A stretch of 64,000 nucleotides of DNA, taken from assembly GCA_031281155.1 (NCBI GenBank), contig JAITFT010000084.1, forward strand, positions 19,731 through 83,730. Direction: 5' to 3'. A program made the translations under genes and the position numbers. Under the pieces are notes generated by a model. That model saw nothing but the letters and a program-made list of their open reading frames with translations. It ran no database searches and was not told where the DNA came from. Positions 1 to 7,872 of this stretch are shown one piece after another (position 1 is the first letter of the stretch; each line of letters begins with the position of its first letter). This DNA is from Candidatus Fibrimonadaceae bacterium (GTDB lineage: Bacteria; Fibrobacterota; Fibrobacteria; Fibrobacterales; Fibrobacteraceae).

Positions 1-1169
1 ATATTCTATTAGGTGAAGCGTTTTTGAGGGCAAAAGAAAAAAATAATTCTCAATATAGATACAACAACGAAAAATACGTGCTTTTGGGTGAACCTGTTTT
101 AAGTATGCCAAAGCGAGAAATTGAATTAGAATTAGACAATCCGCCAGATACCATTCAAGCTTTGCAAAGGCTTAAAATTTCTGGCACAGCTTCTATAGAA
201 ACAGGTTTTGTACGCATGCAAATTTTGGAAGGAGAAAAATCTCGTGCTTTAAAACAAAAAAACTGTGAGCATCCGCAATGTTCTACAACTATAAAAGTCC
301 CAGGCAGCCCTATTTATAGCGAAGAGCTTCAAATCAGAGACCGTAAATTTTCCACTGAATTTGTAACTCCGCGTAAATTATCGCTTGGCGATACTTCTGC
401 GGAAATAAGGCTTTGGGCTTATAGGCCAGGAACTTTAGGTATAGGAAAATTTGCCAAAAACGATATTTTGCTAGATGGAACTTCTGGAGATTTCATTGAG
501 GATAATACTCCGCCGAGCATAAAAATTTATCCTTGTATGCGTTCTGGAATAGCGGCCCCTTTTGAGGAGAATGCGCATGTTAGTTTGGAAATCCCTGCCT
601 GCTTGAATGTAGTTATAGAAGATTCTACCGGCTTGGATTACAGAGAAGAGGCCGATGAGGGAATCTTTTTTCAAATTAACAACGAGCCGCCCTGGCATCC
701 TTGGTCTTTTTCGGAACAAACAGGCAGGCGGGCTGCAATAAGAATGGATTTTGGAAGTTCTTACGACCCAGGCGAGTATATTTTCAAAGTTCACGCTCAG
801 GATATTTTAGGCAATGCCGCTGTTCGTTCTATAAGAATTTCTCTAAGCCAAGATAATAAAGCAGGCTTGGCAGATGTTTTCAACATTCCCAATCCTATGA
901 AGCGAAGCGGAACAACATTCTATTTCAAAGATTTATCTGGCGACAGGCAAAGCAATGTGAGCATAAGAATTTTTGACCAAAACGGCAAGTTGGTTAAAAC
1001 CATAAACAACGCAATTTCCGGAGTTACGCACTGGGATGGCAGAGACTCAAGAGGCCGTTTGCTCGCAAACGGGCTTTACCACTACGTTGTGCAGAACACG
1101 GTTTCTTCCTTAGATGGCAACAGTAAAAGGGTTTTTGAAAAGAAGCAAAAGCTGGTAATTTCAAGGTGA
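1..1169 (+). CDS. C-terminal part of PorU-like / peptidase C25 (gingipain-type) surface protein, cut by left edge
   Basis: The frame is open to the first base of the window, so the start lies outside. About 388 residues are visible. The first ones read ILLGEAFLRAK and then YVLLGEPVL, resembling the end of the C25 (gingipain/PorU) catalytic domain, where a GDP/GEP-type loop closes the fold. The middle is beta-rich and Ig-like. The last ~95 residues (FNIPNPMKRSGTTFYF, IRIFDQNGKLV, WDGRDSRGRLLANGLYHY) match FlgD-Ig/T9SS C-terminal modules. In T9SS bacteria PorU is the cell-surface signal peptidase that removes the CTD of cargo. GH8 and a small exported protein in this window carry such tails, which fits. 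It could instead be another C25 cargo protease, because the catalytic His/Cys part is not visible. It ends convergently with the TPR gene, overlapping it by 9 nt. Confidence 0.6.
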   Translation, partial: ILLGEAFLRAKEKNNSQYRYNNEKYVLLGEPVLSMPKREIELELDNPPDTIQALQRLKISGTASIETGFVRMQILEGEKSRALKQKNCEHPQCSTTIKVPGSPIYSEELQIRDRKFSTEFVTPRKLSLGDTSAEIRLWAYRPGTLGIGKFAKNDILLDGTSGDFIEDNTPPSIKIYPCMRSGIAAPFEENAHVSLEIPACLNVVIEDSTGLDYREEADEGIFFQINNEPPWHPWSFSEQTGRRAAIRMDFGSSYDPGEYIFKVHAQDILGNAAVRSIRISLSQDNKAGLADVFNIPNPMKRSGTTFYFKDLSGDRQSNVSIRIFDQNGKLVKTINNAISGVTHWDGRDSRGRLLANGLYHYVVQNTVSSLDGNSKRVFEKKQKLVISR

Positions 1170-2183
1170 CAATATTTCGCTGAACTCTGCCTTTAACTCT
1201 TTATTCCCCGGATACAACGCAAAAATTCGCTCTATGGTTTTTCTGGCATCGCTTATTCGCTTTTTCTGAATGTATTCATGCACAATGTTTTGCAAGCCGT
1301 AAACAGCTTCTTTGTTTCCCATTCTGCCAGCAAGCAAATAAGCTTCTTCTGCTCTATCTAGCCATTCTATTTCAAAAGCTAAATTGCCTAAAAAAATTGC
1401 GGCATCGGTAAAGCTGGAATCCATTTGTATTATTTGATTTAGAATGTCTATGGCAAGATAAGGCTTTTTATCTTCTGCGAGGCAATCTGCCAATTTATAA
1501 AGCAACTCTTTATCGTTTGGGCTAAGAGCTGCCGCTTCTCTATATGCCGCTATGCTTTCTGTAAAATTTCTATTCAATCTGTGAATATCGCCCAGATAAA
1601 TAAGAAAATCTATTTCTTCTGGATTTTTTGCATAAGCCTCTCTGACTAAATTTGCGGCGGCATCGAATTCACCCATTGAAATATGAATTTCACTCTGCTG
1701 ATAAACAAGGGTAATATCTACAGAGTCTATTTGCCTTGCTTTTTCTATTGCCCGCAAAGCCCCTATATTATCGCCTGTTTTCTGGTAAGCCTCCGACAAA
1801 TAAATCCAGGCCGAAGCGTTATCTGGATCTAAGTTCAAAGCTCTGCGATATACCGCAATGCTTTCTGGGTATTCGCCAATTCTATAAAGCACTGCCGCTA
1901 AATTTGCAAGCGCAGGGGCAAATTCGCCGTTTGAGAAATGTACCGCTTTGCGATACGCCGCTGCTGCCTCCGGCAATCTGTCCAATTGAAAAAAGCTATT
2001 TGCCGTATTAAAACTGGTAGCAACAAGATCGGCCCCTCTTTCCTCTGCCTTACGATAAAGCAAAATAGCCTGAGCATAACGCCCGTTATTATAAAGCAAA
2101 TTAGCCTGATTCAAAATCTGCTCTGCACTCTGCACCTGCGCATGTAGCATTGAAGTTAAGAGGAATGTGAGTATAAGTACCAT
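1161..2183 (-). CDS. Exported TPR-repeat protein
   Basis: A protein of 340 residues with an N-terminal hydrophobic signal (MVLILTFLLTSMLHAQ) followed by about eight or nine tetratricopeptide repeats, for example the unit containing GEYPESIAVYRRALNLDPDN. TPR solenoids are protein-binding scaffolds and no enzymatic motif is present. The gene starts 2 nt after the stop of the TonB-like gene and is presumably cotranscribed with it from the promoter at 2826. A periplasmic role beside an envelope-spanning TonB-like protein is an inference. The specific function is unknown. Confidence 0.75.
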   Translation of the reverse strand: MVLILTFLLTSMLHAQVQSAEQILNQANLLYNNGRYAQAILLYRKAEERGADLVATSFNTANSFFQLDRLPEAAAAYRKAVHFSNGEFAPALANLAAVLYRIGEYPESIAVYRRALNLDPDNASAWIYLSEAYQKTGDNIGALRAIEKARQIDSVDITLVYQQSEIHISMGEFDAAANLVREAYAKNPEEIDFLIYLGDIHRLNRNFTESIAAYREAAALSPNDKELLYKLADCLAEDKKPYLAIDILNQIIQMDSSFTDAAIFLGNLAFEIEWLDRAEEAYLLAGRMGNKEAVYGLQNIVHEYIQKKRISDARKTIERIFALYPGNKELKAEFSEILSP

Positions 2184-2185
2184 AA

Positions 2186-2815
2186 TTAATCCCTAAATTT
2201 AATCTCAAAAGGCTGTTCAAGTCCGCAGAAGGGAACTGCTGCGCCGTCTTTTTTTGCGGGAGCGAATTGCATTCCCATAACTGCGTCTCTACCTGCATTT
2301 GCAAGCCCTCTTCCTGCCGGGCTTTCTTCTATTATGCGAATATCGTAGGGCTTGCCGCTTGTGTTTACGCAAAACGAAACTCTTAAAATGGAGTTTATTT
2401 CGCCGTCTCTTATGGCTTGCGGCGGGTTGAACCTAGGCGAGCTTTTTAGGCTTGGCTTTTCGTCAACATCGCCGCTGCTCAAATTGCCCGTGCCGCTTTG
2501 CATGGCTGCCAAATTGCTCGGAACCATTGCACCGCCGCTGCCACCTACAACATCTAAGTTCATGGCAAACCTTGGGCCGGCCTTTGGAGTTCTGCTATTT
2601 GCGCTTTGCCTGCTGGGGTTTCTTGTTGTTTCTTTCGGCCTTGGCGGTTCTGGCGGATCTTCCTTAATTAAGGTTTTTACCTCCGTTGTTGTATATTTTT
2701 TTTCTAATGTAAAATTCCCCTTGGTTAACATATTCAAAACAGGAATAGAAAATACCAAAATAACGCTCGTTAAAGCAGCTAGGATAAGAATAATAAATTT
2801 GCGAAGCGGTTTCAA
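2186..2815 (-). CDS. TonB-like / AgmX-like envelope-spanning protein
   Basis: A protein of 209 residues with one N-terminal membrane anchor (about residues 8-30), a Pro/Glu/Lys stretch around 50-66 (DPPEPPRPKETTR), a Gly/Ser-rich spacer, and a C-terminal TonB-like domain (about 135-209: GEINSILRVSFCVNTSGKPY, then GMQFAPAKKDG). TonB-family proteins couple inner-membrane energy to outer-membrane machines, but no ExbB/ExbD is nearby and its partner is unknown. The start is TTG at 2815, chosen because a TTTCTACATT box lies 10 nt upstream and there is no Shine-Dalgarno. It is divergent from the rsuA-like gene, and the TPR gene follows immediately. Confidence 0.65.
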   Translation of the reverse strand: MKPLRKFIILILAALTSVILVFSIPVLNMLTKGNFTLEKKYTTTEVKTLIKEDPPEPPRPKETTRNPSRQSANSRTPKAGPRFAMNLDVVGGSGGAMVPSNLAAMQSGTGNLSSGDVDEKPSLKSSPRFNPPQAIRDGEINSILRVSFCVNTSGKPYDIRIIEESPAGRGLANAGRDAVMGMQFAPAKKDGAAVPFCGLEQPFEIKFRD

Positions 2816-2825
2816 AATTGTTAGA

Positions 2826-2846
2826 AATGTAGAAAATTTCTATCTT
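2826..2846. promoter_or_regulatory. Divergent palindromic promoter, tonB-like / rsuA-like
   Basis: Two back-to-back boxes share one core: AATGTAGAAA (read leftward as TTTCTACATT, 10 nt before the TTG of the TonB-like gene) and TTTCTATCTT read rightward. The rightward gene has a longer leader with AAGGA before its GTG at 2867. Promoter function is inferred from recurrence of the same box throughout the window. Confidence 0.55.
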
Positions 2847-2866
2847 ACTAATAAGGACTGAAATAA

Positions 2867-3373
2867 GTGAAAATAAAAAACAAAATTTACATAAAATTAA
2901 ATAAACCGCATGGTTATGAATGCAGTCATGCGCCAACCAGCCATGAATCCGTATTTGCCCTGTTCCCGCCCGAACTTATAAAAAACGGCTTGCAATGCGC
3001 AGGTCGCTTAGACCACGATACCACAGGTTTGATTTTGCTTTCAAATGATGGGCAATTTATACACAAAATAGAGCATCCGAAAAAAGGAATTGCAAAAACG
3101 TATATAGCAACGCTTGCCGAGCCTTTAACAGAAGAAATGCAAAGAAAACTTTTGGCAGGCGTTGAGCTTCGCAATGAAAGGCGGCCTTGCATAGCGTTGG
3201 ATTTAAAAATTTGCAGTGAATTAACAGCGGAAATCACAATTAATGGCGGAGTTTATCACCAAGTAAAGCGAATGTTCGCTGCGGTAGGGAATAAGGTTAC
3301 CGCTTTGCACAGGAGCAAGGTTGGCGACTACGAGCTTGAAAATTTAAAACCCGGAGAATGGACTTATGTTTAA
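2867..3373 (+). CDS. RsuA/RluE-family rRNA pseudouridine synthase
   Basis: A protein of 168 residues that isomerises uridine to pseudouridine in ribosomal RNA. The catalytic motif GRLDHDTTGL is present (Asp near residue 49), and YHQVKRMFAAVGNKV is typical of RsuA, which modifies 16S U516. The N-terminal S4 RNA-binding domain of RsuA is missing, which makes the length closer to RluE, so substrate assignment (16S versus 23S) is uncertain. The start is GTG with AAGGA upstream. The 3' end overlaps tmk by 8 nt, so the two genes are translationally coupled. Confidence 0.8.
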   Translation: MKIKNKIYIKLNKPHGYECSHAPTSHESVFALFPPELIKNGLQCAGRLDHDTTGLILLSNDGQFIHKIEHPKKGIAKTYIATLAEPLTEEMQRKLLAGVELRNERRPCIALDLKICSELTAEITINGGVYHQVKRMFAAVGNKVTALHRSKVGDYELENLKPGEWTYV

Positions 3374-3986
3374 AAATTTTATTTGCCTTGAAGGCATAGA
3401 TGGTTCTGGAAAAAGCACGCAGATTGCAGCTTTGGAAAACTTATTCAAAAGCAAAGGTTTTGAAATTTTGCGCGTGAGAGAGCCGGGCGGAACGGAAATT
3501 TCCGAAGCGGTGCGGCAAATTTTGCTTGACCCCGCACATAAAGGCAAAATGAGTGACATCACCGAATTGCTTTTATACAATGCCGCCCGCTCGCAGCTGC
3601 TTCACGAAGTAATTAGGCCTGCTTTGGAGAAAGGGGTTATTGTGCTTGCAGACCGCTTTGCTTACAGCACGCTTGCTTACCAAGGCTATGGCAGAGGTTT
3701 AAGCATAGATATGATAAAAAATTTACTTAATATATCTTGCGGAGACTGCTTTCCGGGTAAGACTTTTATTTTGGATATACCGGTTTCCCTGAGCCGCGAA
3801 AGGCAGGCAAACGATGGCACTAGAAAAGGCAAAGATCGCATTGAACAAGAGAAAAATGATTTTTTTGAGCGAGTTCGCAAGGGCTATCAAACGATAGCAA
3901 GAGAAATGGAAAATTGTTTTCTACTTAATGCTGCCGCTTCGCCTGATGATATTTTCAAGCTCCTTGCTTCCCATTTTGATAGCTAA
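3366..3986 (+). CDS. tmk: Thymidylate kinase
   Basis: A protein of 206 residues that phosphorylates dTMP to dTDP with ATP in the cytoplasm. The P-loop EGIDGSGKST (about residues 9-18), REPGGT, and the DRFAYSTLAYQG substrate segment are all present in standard order, and the length is normal. It overlaps the upstream pseudouridine synthase gene by 8 nt. Its 3' end is overlapped on the other strand by an ankyrin-repeat remnant, so the gene sits at the border of a debris region. thyA, which makes dTMP, is far away at 40.1 kb. Confidence 0.95.
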   Translation: MFKNFICLEGIDGSGKSTQIAALENLFKSKGFEILRVREPGGTEISEAVRQILLDPAHKGKMSDITELLLYNAARSQLLHEVIRPALEKGVIVLADRFAYSTLAYQGYGRGLSIDMIKNLLNISCGDCFPGKTFILDIPVSLSRERQANDGTRKGKDRIEQEKNDFFERVRKGYQTIAREMENCFLLNAAASPDDIFKLLASHFDS

Positions 3987-4046
3987 ATCAAGAGGCGTTT
4001 TTCCGCTATATGCTTTGAAGTGGTTATGGTAGAATAGAAATTTTCC
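3921..4046 (-). pseudogene. Remnant: C-terminal end of an ankyrin-repeat protein
   Basis: The minus strand is open for about 41 codons and contains AYSGKTPLDLAIKMGSKELE followed by NIIRRSGSIK and a stop. This matches the ankyrin consensus GxTPLxLAxxxGxxE(IV)xxLLxxGA for the last repeat of such a protein. No start codon or further repeats precede it (an in-frame TGA lies at 4047-4049), and the stop lies inside tmk on the opposite strand. It is best read as the tail of a gene whose body was deleted. Confidence 0.5.
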
Positions 4047-4051
4047 TCATA

Positions 4052-4080
4052 TGTTTGCCGTGTTTTTCGATGTACACGCC
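4052..4080 (-). repeat. 29-nt exact repeat of a T9SS-tail coding sequence (copy 1)
   Basis: These 29 nt are identical to 35233-35261. On the minus strand they can be read as GVYIEKHGKH, the end of a secretion tail better preserved in the second copy. Here the codons are followed only by debris, so it looks like a recombination scar or an orphan gene end. Confidence 0.6.
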
Positions 4081-4089
4081 GGGTGACGG

Positions 4090-4362
4090 CTACTGACTCA
4101 TTTTGCCATACCAATTAGTTGAACTATTTTCAATGCTAACAGAACCGATTAAATATCCACATGTACGCACTAATTTCTTATCAAAAAAAATGGATTTGAT
4201 AACAAAGCATAAATACTTGCGAAATAGTGCATCTCCAACCCCTTCGGGACAGTCCCAGCCTAGCACTGGCAATCTTACAACGAGCGATAATTTATTCTCA
4301 TCAGTTTTTTTGCATGCTACTACAAGAAAAACAACCAACAGCATTATGCTAATCTTTTTCAT
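4090..4362 (-). CDS. Small lipoprotein, unknown function
   Basis: About 90 residues with a lipoprotein signal MKKISIMLLVVFLVVACKK (lipobox VVAC). The mature part has three further cysteines and no family I recognise. The start is ATG at 4362, because GAGAGG lies 7 nt upstream; an in-frame TTG six bases earlier is less likely. It lies 14 nt downstream of the broken gene at 4377-4677 on the same strand. Confidence 0.5.
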   Translation of the reverse strand: MKKISIMLLVVFLVVACKKTDENKLSLVVRLPVLGWDCPEGVGDALFRKYLCFVIKSIFFDKKLVRTCGYLIGSVSIENSSTNWYGKMSQ

Positions 4363-4376
4363 TTTCAAACCTCTCT

Positions 4377-4677
4377 CTATTTCTGATAATAAACAGGACG
4401 TTTATTATCTAAAGATATATAACCAACGGGTAATTGCTCTAATTTAAACTTTTCTCTTATTTTTCTGTTTGTTACGGCAACTTCTCCTGTTCCTTTGCCA
4501 ACAACAAACATATTATGTTTGAACTCTTTGTTATGGTAATGATCTATATCGCTTGATCTTCCACCGCCAAGTAAACGAACTTTAGGAGTATTAAGATAGT
4601 TAGCGGTACTGCTTATTCTTTTTTTCTGGATTAAATTTCGCATTCATCATTTGTTTTTGCATCCATTCTTCGTTCAT
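4377..4677 (-). pseudogene. Small gene broken by a frameshift in a 7-A run
   Basis: Two short frames abut at a run of seven A on the minus strand (4619-4625). The first starts at 4677 (MNEEWMQKQMMNAKFNPEKK) and ends just past the run. The second continues with ISSTANYLNTPKVRLLGGG to YISLDNKRPVYYQK, ending at 4377. A single-base slip in the run would join them into about 100 residues. The upstream frame is open back to 4722, inside the end of the neighbouring gene, without a start. No family is recognised. Either a decayed gene or a sequencing slip in the homopolymer. Confidence 0.4.
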
Positions 4678-4696
4678 AAAAACTTCATCAACTCTA

Positions 4697-5359
4697 TTAG
4701 AAGTACCAAAGCAAGCTGAAAATCATTTGATTATACTTTCCATCTTCTTTATCGTTAACTTCCAACAAACCAAAAACATATTTTAAGTCAACTCCAAAAC
4801 TTTTGCCGAACATATAGCCAGTTCCAAGAGCCAAGCCAAAATCTAAAAAGGTTCTGCCATCGAAGGCATAAGAGCATTCAACCGTGTCGTCTATTCCCTC
4901 CAGCGCACTGCAGTAATCAACATCGTCAACCTTAATTCTCTGTTTTATTGTAGCCAAGAGAGGGAAATCTAATTGGATTCCAGTTGAAACATATAAGTTT
5001 GGGATAATCTTATACTGAGCCATTATAGGAGCGCTTAGCGCAAGTTCGCTTGCACTGAAATGAATATCTGCTTCAATCAGGCTAGAGGGTCGAGGGTATT
5101 GGGAATATTTATGGTTATATATTTTTCTCCACAGAAAGTTTAGCTCAGGGTTAATGGAAAAGCCGTTTTCGAGCGGAAAATGCATTGTTAAACCGCCGCC
5201 CCAGCCTAGCCCAAAGGAAATATTGTCATCAACTGCCGAAGCTCCGGTAGAATAAAAATTCATGCTTGTTATGGTTTTAATGCCAAATTTGAATGAATCT
5301 GCAAAGGAATATGTAGCGAAGGATGAGACCAGCATAATTGTTGCAATGATTTTTTTCAT
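4697..5359 (-). CDS. Outer-membrane beta-barrel protein, unknown function
   Basis: A protein of 220 residues with a Sec signal (MKKIIATIMLVSSFATYSFA) and alternating aromatic/hydrophobic strands ending in SLLWYF, typical of OmpA/porin-like 8-10 strand barrels. No specific motif is present. The start at 5359 is supported by a TTTCTAAATT box ending 7 nt upstream and no Shine-Dalgarno. It is divergent from the M48 protease gene, sharing a palindromic promoter. Confidence 0.65.
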   Translation of the reverse strand: MKKIIATIMLVSSFATYSFADSFKFGIKTITSMNFYSTGASAVDDNISFGLGWGGGLTMHFPLENGFSINPELNFLWRKIYNHKYSQYPRPSSLIEADIHFSASELALSAPIMAQYKIIPNLYVSTGIQLDFPLLATIKQRIKVDDVDYCSALEGIDDTVECSYAFDGRTFLDFGLALGTGYMFGKSFGVDLKYVFGLLEVNDKEDGKYNQMIFSLLWYF

Positions 5360-5366
5360 AAGGGAT

Positions 5367-5386
5367 AATTTAGAAATTTCTACATT
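5367..5386. promoter_or_regulatory. Divergent palindromic promoter, OMP / M48 protease
   Basis: AATTTAGAAATTTCTACATT: a 20-bp near-palindrome with a leftward box ending 7 nt before the ATG at 5359 and a rightward TTTCTACATT box 25 nt before the ATG at 5412. Confidence 0.55.
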
Positions 5387-5411
5387 AATCCAAACAACCT
5401 ATGGATGAAAT

Positions 5412-6341
5412 ATGTCTAAAAAGTGGAAATTTTTTTGGGTAGCCGCTTTGGCTTTTGTGATTTTTTTCCAAGCATGCGGCTTGGAAAGCGTGCAGGTATT
5501 TATATTCGACGCAGACACTGAAAAGAAAATGGGTAGAGAATTTGATAGCTTGGTTGTAGTGCAGGGATACGAAGGCGACTTTCTTTTGGAGAGAGGCGGC
5601 ATGACTCAAGGGCAGCAGGAACTTTACGATTACTACAGAGAAAGAGCAAACGAAGTTTTGGAACAACTCAGTGATAGCGACTGGAAGAGCCTTTTGCCTA
5701 AGGGCAACTTATGCGGCCCTTACCCTTCTAAAACAGAATGCACTAGAGAAAACTTTTTTGAATTTAAACTCATAAAAAGCAATATCATAAATGCTTTTGC
5801 CTTGCCTGGCGGCTACATTTACTTTTATACGGCAATATTAGACTATTTTGAAAGCGAGTCTGAGCTTGTAACAGTTTTGGCTCACGAAGTTGCACATGTA
5901 GTGCAGCACCACGCTAGAGATAGGCTAACTAAAGCTATTGGAGGCTTGCTTCTTATAGAAATATTTTTAGGTGATAACATTTTAGGAGATTTAGCTAGTC
6001 TTGGTTACTCTGCGAAACTTATGCAAAACAGTCAGGAAAATGAGCACGAAGCTGATGAAATTGCCTTTATATACACCCACAGAATGGGAATATCCTCAGA
6101 AGGCTTGGGCGATTTTTTTGCCAGAGGATTAGACTATGATGAGGAAACAGGAAAATGCATTGGCAAAAAAAGAGATTTTTTGGATAAGATGTTCAGCACG
6201 CACCCACCTTCTTGCGATAGAGTAACCAGAAATAGAGTGCAAAGGCTGCTTGCCGGGCAAACTCCTGAAACTCATCCGGCAGACATAGAGCGCAATGGCA
6301 AAACATTTAAGCAATTGGTTAATGCGGCTAAACCATTTTGA
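5412..6341 (+). CDS. M48-family zinc metalloprotease lipoprotein (BepA/LoiP-like)
   Basis: A protein of 309 residues with a lipoprotein signal ending FFQAC. The zinc motif HEVAHVVQHH supplies the HExxH pair, and the third ligand is the Glu in the downstream NEHEADE segment, the usual M48 arrangement. Periplasmic M48 lipoproteins such as BepA and LoiP degrade or help assemble outer-membrane proteins; that role here is inferred. The length matches M48 domains without the TPR extension of BepA. The start ATG at 5412 is the one that leads into the signal peptide; an ATG at 5401 is out of frame. It overlaps the next gene by 4 nt. Confidence 0.85.
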   Translation: MSKKWKFFWVAALAFVIFFQACGLESVQVFIFDADTEKKMGREFDSLVVVQGYEGDFLLERGGMTQGQQELYDYYRERANEVLEQLSDSDWKSLLPKGNLCGPYPSKTECTRENFFEFKLIKSNIINAFALPGGYIYFYTAILDYFESESELVTVLAHEVAHVVQHHARDRLTKAIGGLLLIEIFLGDNILGDLASLGYSAKLMQNSQENEHEADEIAFIYTHRMGISSEGLGDFFARGLDYDEETGKCIGKKRDFLDKMFSTHPPSCDRVTRNRVQRLLAGQTPETHPADIERNGKTFKQLVNAAKPF

Positions 6342-6667
6342 AACTTTACTTTGACTCAAACTGCCCGCTTTGCCGTTCTTTCGTTAAGCTTTTACAAAAG
6401 CATTTAGGTGAGCAAGTAGATTTTTTGGAAATGCCAGAGGGCGAGCAGGCAAAAGATTTTAAGCTGGAATTGCCAAGCGGCGAGTTATTGCATGGAAAAG
6501 CAGCGATAGATGCCTTGGCAAAGGAAATTCCGCGTGTTAGGGATTTTTTCTGGATGCTACCCGAATCTTATAAAGACAAAGCTTTGCACGGAACCTACGC
6601 TCTGGGCAAGTTCTGGCGGCGAATATTTTATTTTTTGCGGGGAAAGCGTTGCAACGAATGCGATTAA
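6338..6667 (+). CDS. DUF393 (DCC-family) thiol-disulfide oxidoreductase-like protein
   Basis: A protein of 109 residues opening with MKLYFDSNCPLCRSFV, the CxxC-type active-site segment of DUF393 proteins (thioredoxin-like fold), followed by the family's PESYKDKALHGTYALGKFWR region. The natural redox partner is unknown. The start is TTG, overlapping the stop of the M48 gene by 4 nt, so it is translationally coupled to it. An extra CxxC (CNEC) sits at the C-terminus. Confidence 0.7.
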   Translation: MKLYFDSNCPLCRSFVKLLQKHLGEQVDFLEMPEGEQAKDFKLELPSGELLHGKAAIDALAKEIPRVRDFFWMLPESYKDKALHGTYALGKFWRRIFYFLRGKRCNECD

Positions 6668-6688
6668 CCATTGCTGCGAAAAAATGCC

Positions 6689-7324
6689 TTAAAAAACTCC
6701 TTTACCAATAGTATATGCTTTTTTAGAAGACACTTGGTAAAACTTATTTTCTTCTGGGCAATAACCCGTTAGAACTTTTCCATAAACGCAACCAGTATCA
6801 AGCCCCTTTGCGTGGGGAAAATCCACCAAGCCATTCATGGCCCAATGCCCAAAAATAATCAGCCGTTCATTTATTTTCGCCTGCTCATACCAAGGCAACC
6901 CGTTCCACATTCTAATTGCCAAAATATTTCGAACATTCATATCTTCCAGCTTTTCTTGCCCAGGCTCCAAACCAGCATGTAATAAAAGTTCTCTGCCTGT
7001 ATCGAGCCAAAGCGGAAATTTTGAAACCTCGCTTGCTATCCATTCCGGCTCTTTAACGCTTTCCAGAAACCTTATTTCTTTTGGAGTTAGCTCTGAATTT
7101 GCTTTCTTTAAAATATGTAAAAGCTTTGCTTCGTGGTTTCCAAAAACGCATTTTATTTTATGCTTCAAAACGAATTTCACTGTGGCAGGGCTGTCTGGCC
7201 CTTTGTTGATTAAATCCCCTGTTTGGTAAATTTCATCGCTGGAGTTTGGTGAAAATTTTTCAAGCAATGCGGCAAGTTCTTCTACGCAACCATGCACATC
7301 GCCTATGAAAAATGTTCTGGGCAT
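6689..7324 (-). CDS. ApaH/PrpE-like metallophosphatase
   Basis: A protein of 211 residues of the calcineurin-like phosphoesterase fold: FIGDVHG (D-x-H), GDLINKGPDS, FGNHE and a later GHWAMNG give the metal ligands in order. Closest in layout to symmetric diadenosine tetraphosphatase (ApaH) and PrpE, which cleave Ap4A or Ser/Thr phosphates. It is somewhat shorter than E. coli ApaH, so the substrate is open. It lies directly downstream of the biotin-carrier gene with no gap and is probably cotranscribed from the promoter at 7848. Confidence 0.75.
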   Translation of the reverse strand: MPRTFFIGDVHGCVEELAALLEKFSPNSSDEIYQTGDLINKGPDSPATVKFVLKHKIKCVFGNHEAKLLHILKKANSELTPKEIRFLESVKEPEWIASEVSKFPLWLDTGRELLLHAGLEPGQEKLEDMNVRNILAIRMWNGLPWYEQAKINERLIIFGHWAMNGLVDFPHAKGLDTGCVYGKVLTGYCPEENKFYQVSSKKAYTIGKGVF

Positions 7325-7840
7325 TTAAGCGATTTCCAAAATCAAATCGCCTCGCATAACGGTTTGCCCTTGCTCCACTTTCACTGTTTGGATTTTGCCA
7401 TCGCGAGGAGCAAGAATTTCGTTTTCCATTTTCATGGCTTCTAGAATGCCGAGCAGTTGGCCTTTCTTTACGGTTTGCCCAGGCTGTGCCTGTAAGCTGG
7501 ATATTTGCCCTGGCAGCATGGCGGCGATTTTCCCGCTAGTCTCCTTTGCAGGCTTGGAGTCGCTATAATGAGAGCTATCTATTTTGCTGACATCTACGTT
7601 GTAGCGCGTTCCGTTTATCTCAACCGAATTTGGAAAACCGTTGCTTTTTTTGCGAACATCAACGGATAAAACTTTTTCGTTTATCATCACCAACCTAAGC
7701 GAGCCATCGGGCCAGGTTTCCAATATGCGAACTTTATCGCTGCCTCTTTCCTTTTTTATTTTAAAATCGGAACGAAAGCTTGCTATTTTTGGAATGTCAA
7801 AGACATTTTTTTGATTACGAGTTCTAACTGTGCATTTCAT
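7325..7840 (-). CDS. Biotin carboxyl carrier domain protein
   Basis: A protein of 171 residues. The last ~75 residues form a biotinyl domain with the biotinylation motif EAMKMEN, after LPGQISSLQAQPGQTVKKGQ and before VEQGQTVMRGDLILEIA. It resembles the biotin subunit of membrane or soluble decarboxylases and acyl-CoA carboxylases (PycB/GcdC/AccB type). The N-terminal ~90 residues are unlike AccB and have no clear family. No carboxylase subunit is adjacent. The start at 7840 fits an AATATAGAAA box (reverse TTTCTATATT) ending 7 nt upstream. Confidence 0.8.
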   Translation of the reverse strand: MKCTVRTRNQKNVFDIPKIASFRSDFKIKKERGSDKVRILETWPDGSLRLVMINEKVLSVDVRKKSNGFPNSVEINGTRYNVDVSKIDSSHYSDSKPAKETSGKIAAMLPGQISSLQAQPGQTVKKGQLLGILEAMKMENEILAPRDGKIQTVKVEQGQTVMRGDLILEIA

Positions 7841-7847
7841 GGGGAGT

Positions 7848-7857
7848 AATATAGAAA
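7848..7857 (-). promoter_or_regulatory. TTTCTATATT box, leaderless start of biotin-carrier gene
   Basis: Reverse-strand TTTCTATATT, then 7 nt (ACTCCCC), then ATG. There is no Shine-Dalgarno. Confidence 0.55.
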
Positions 7858-7872
7858 AATAATTTCTTAATA

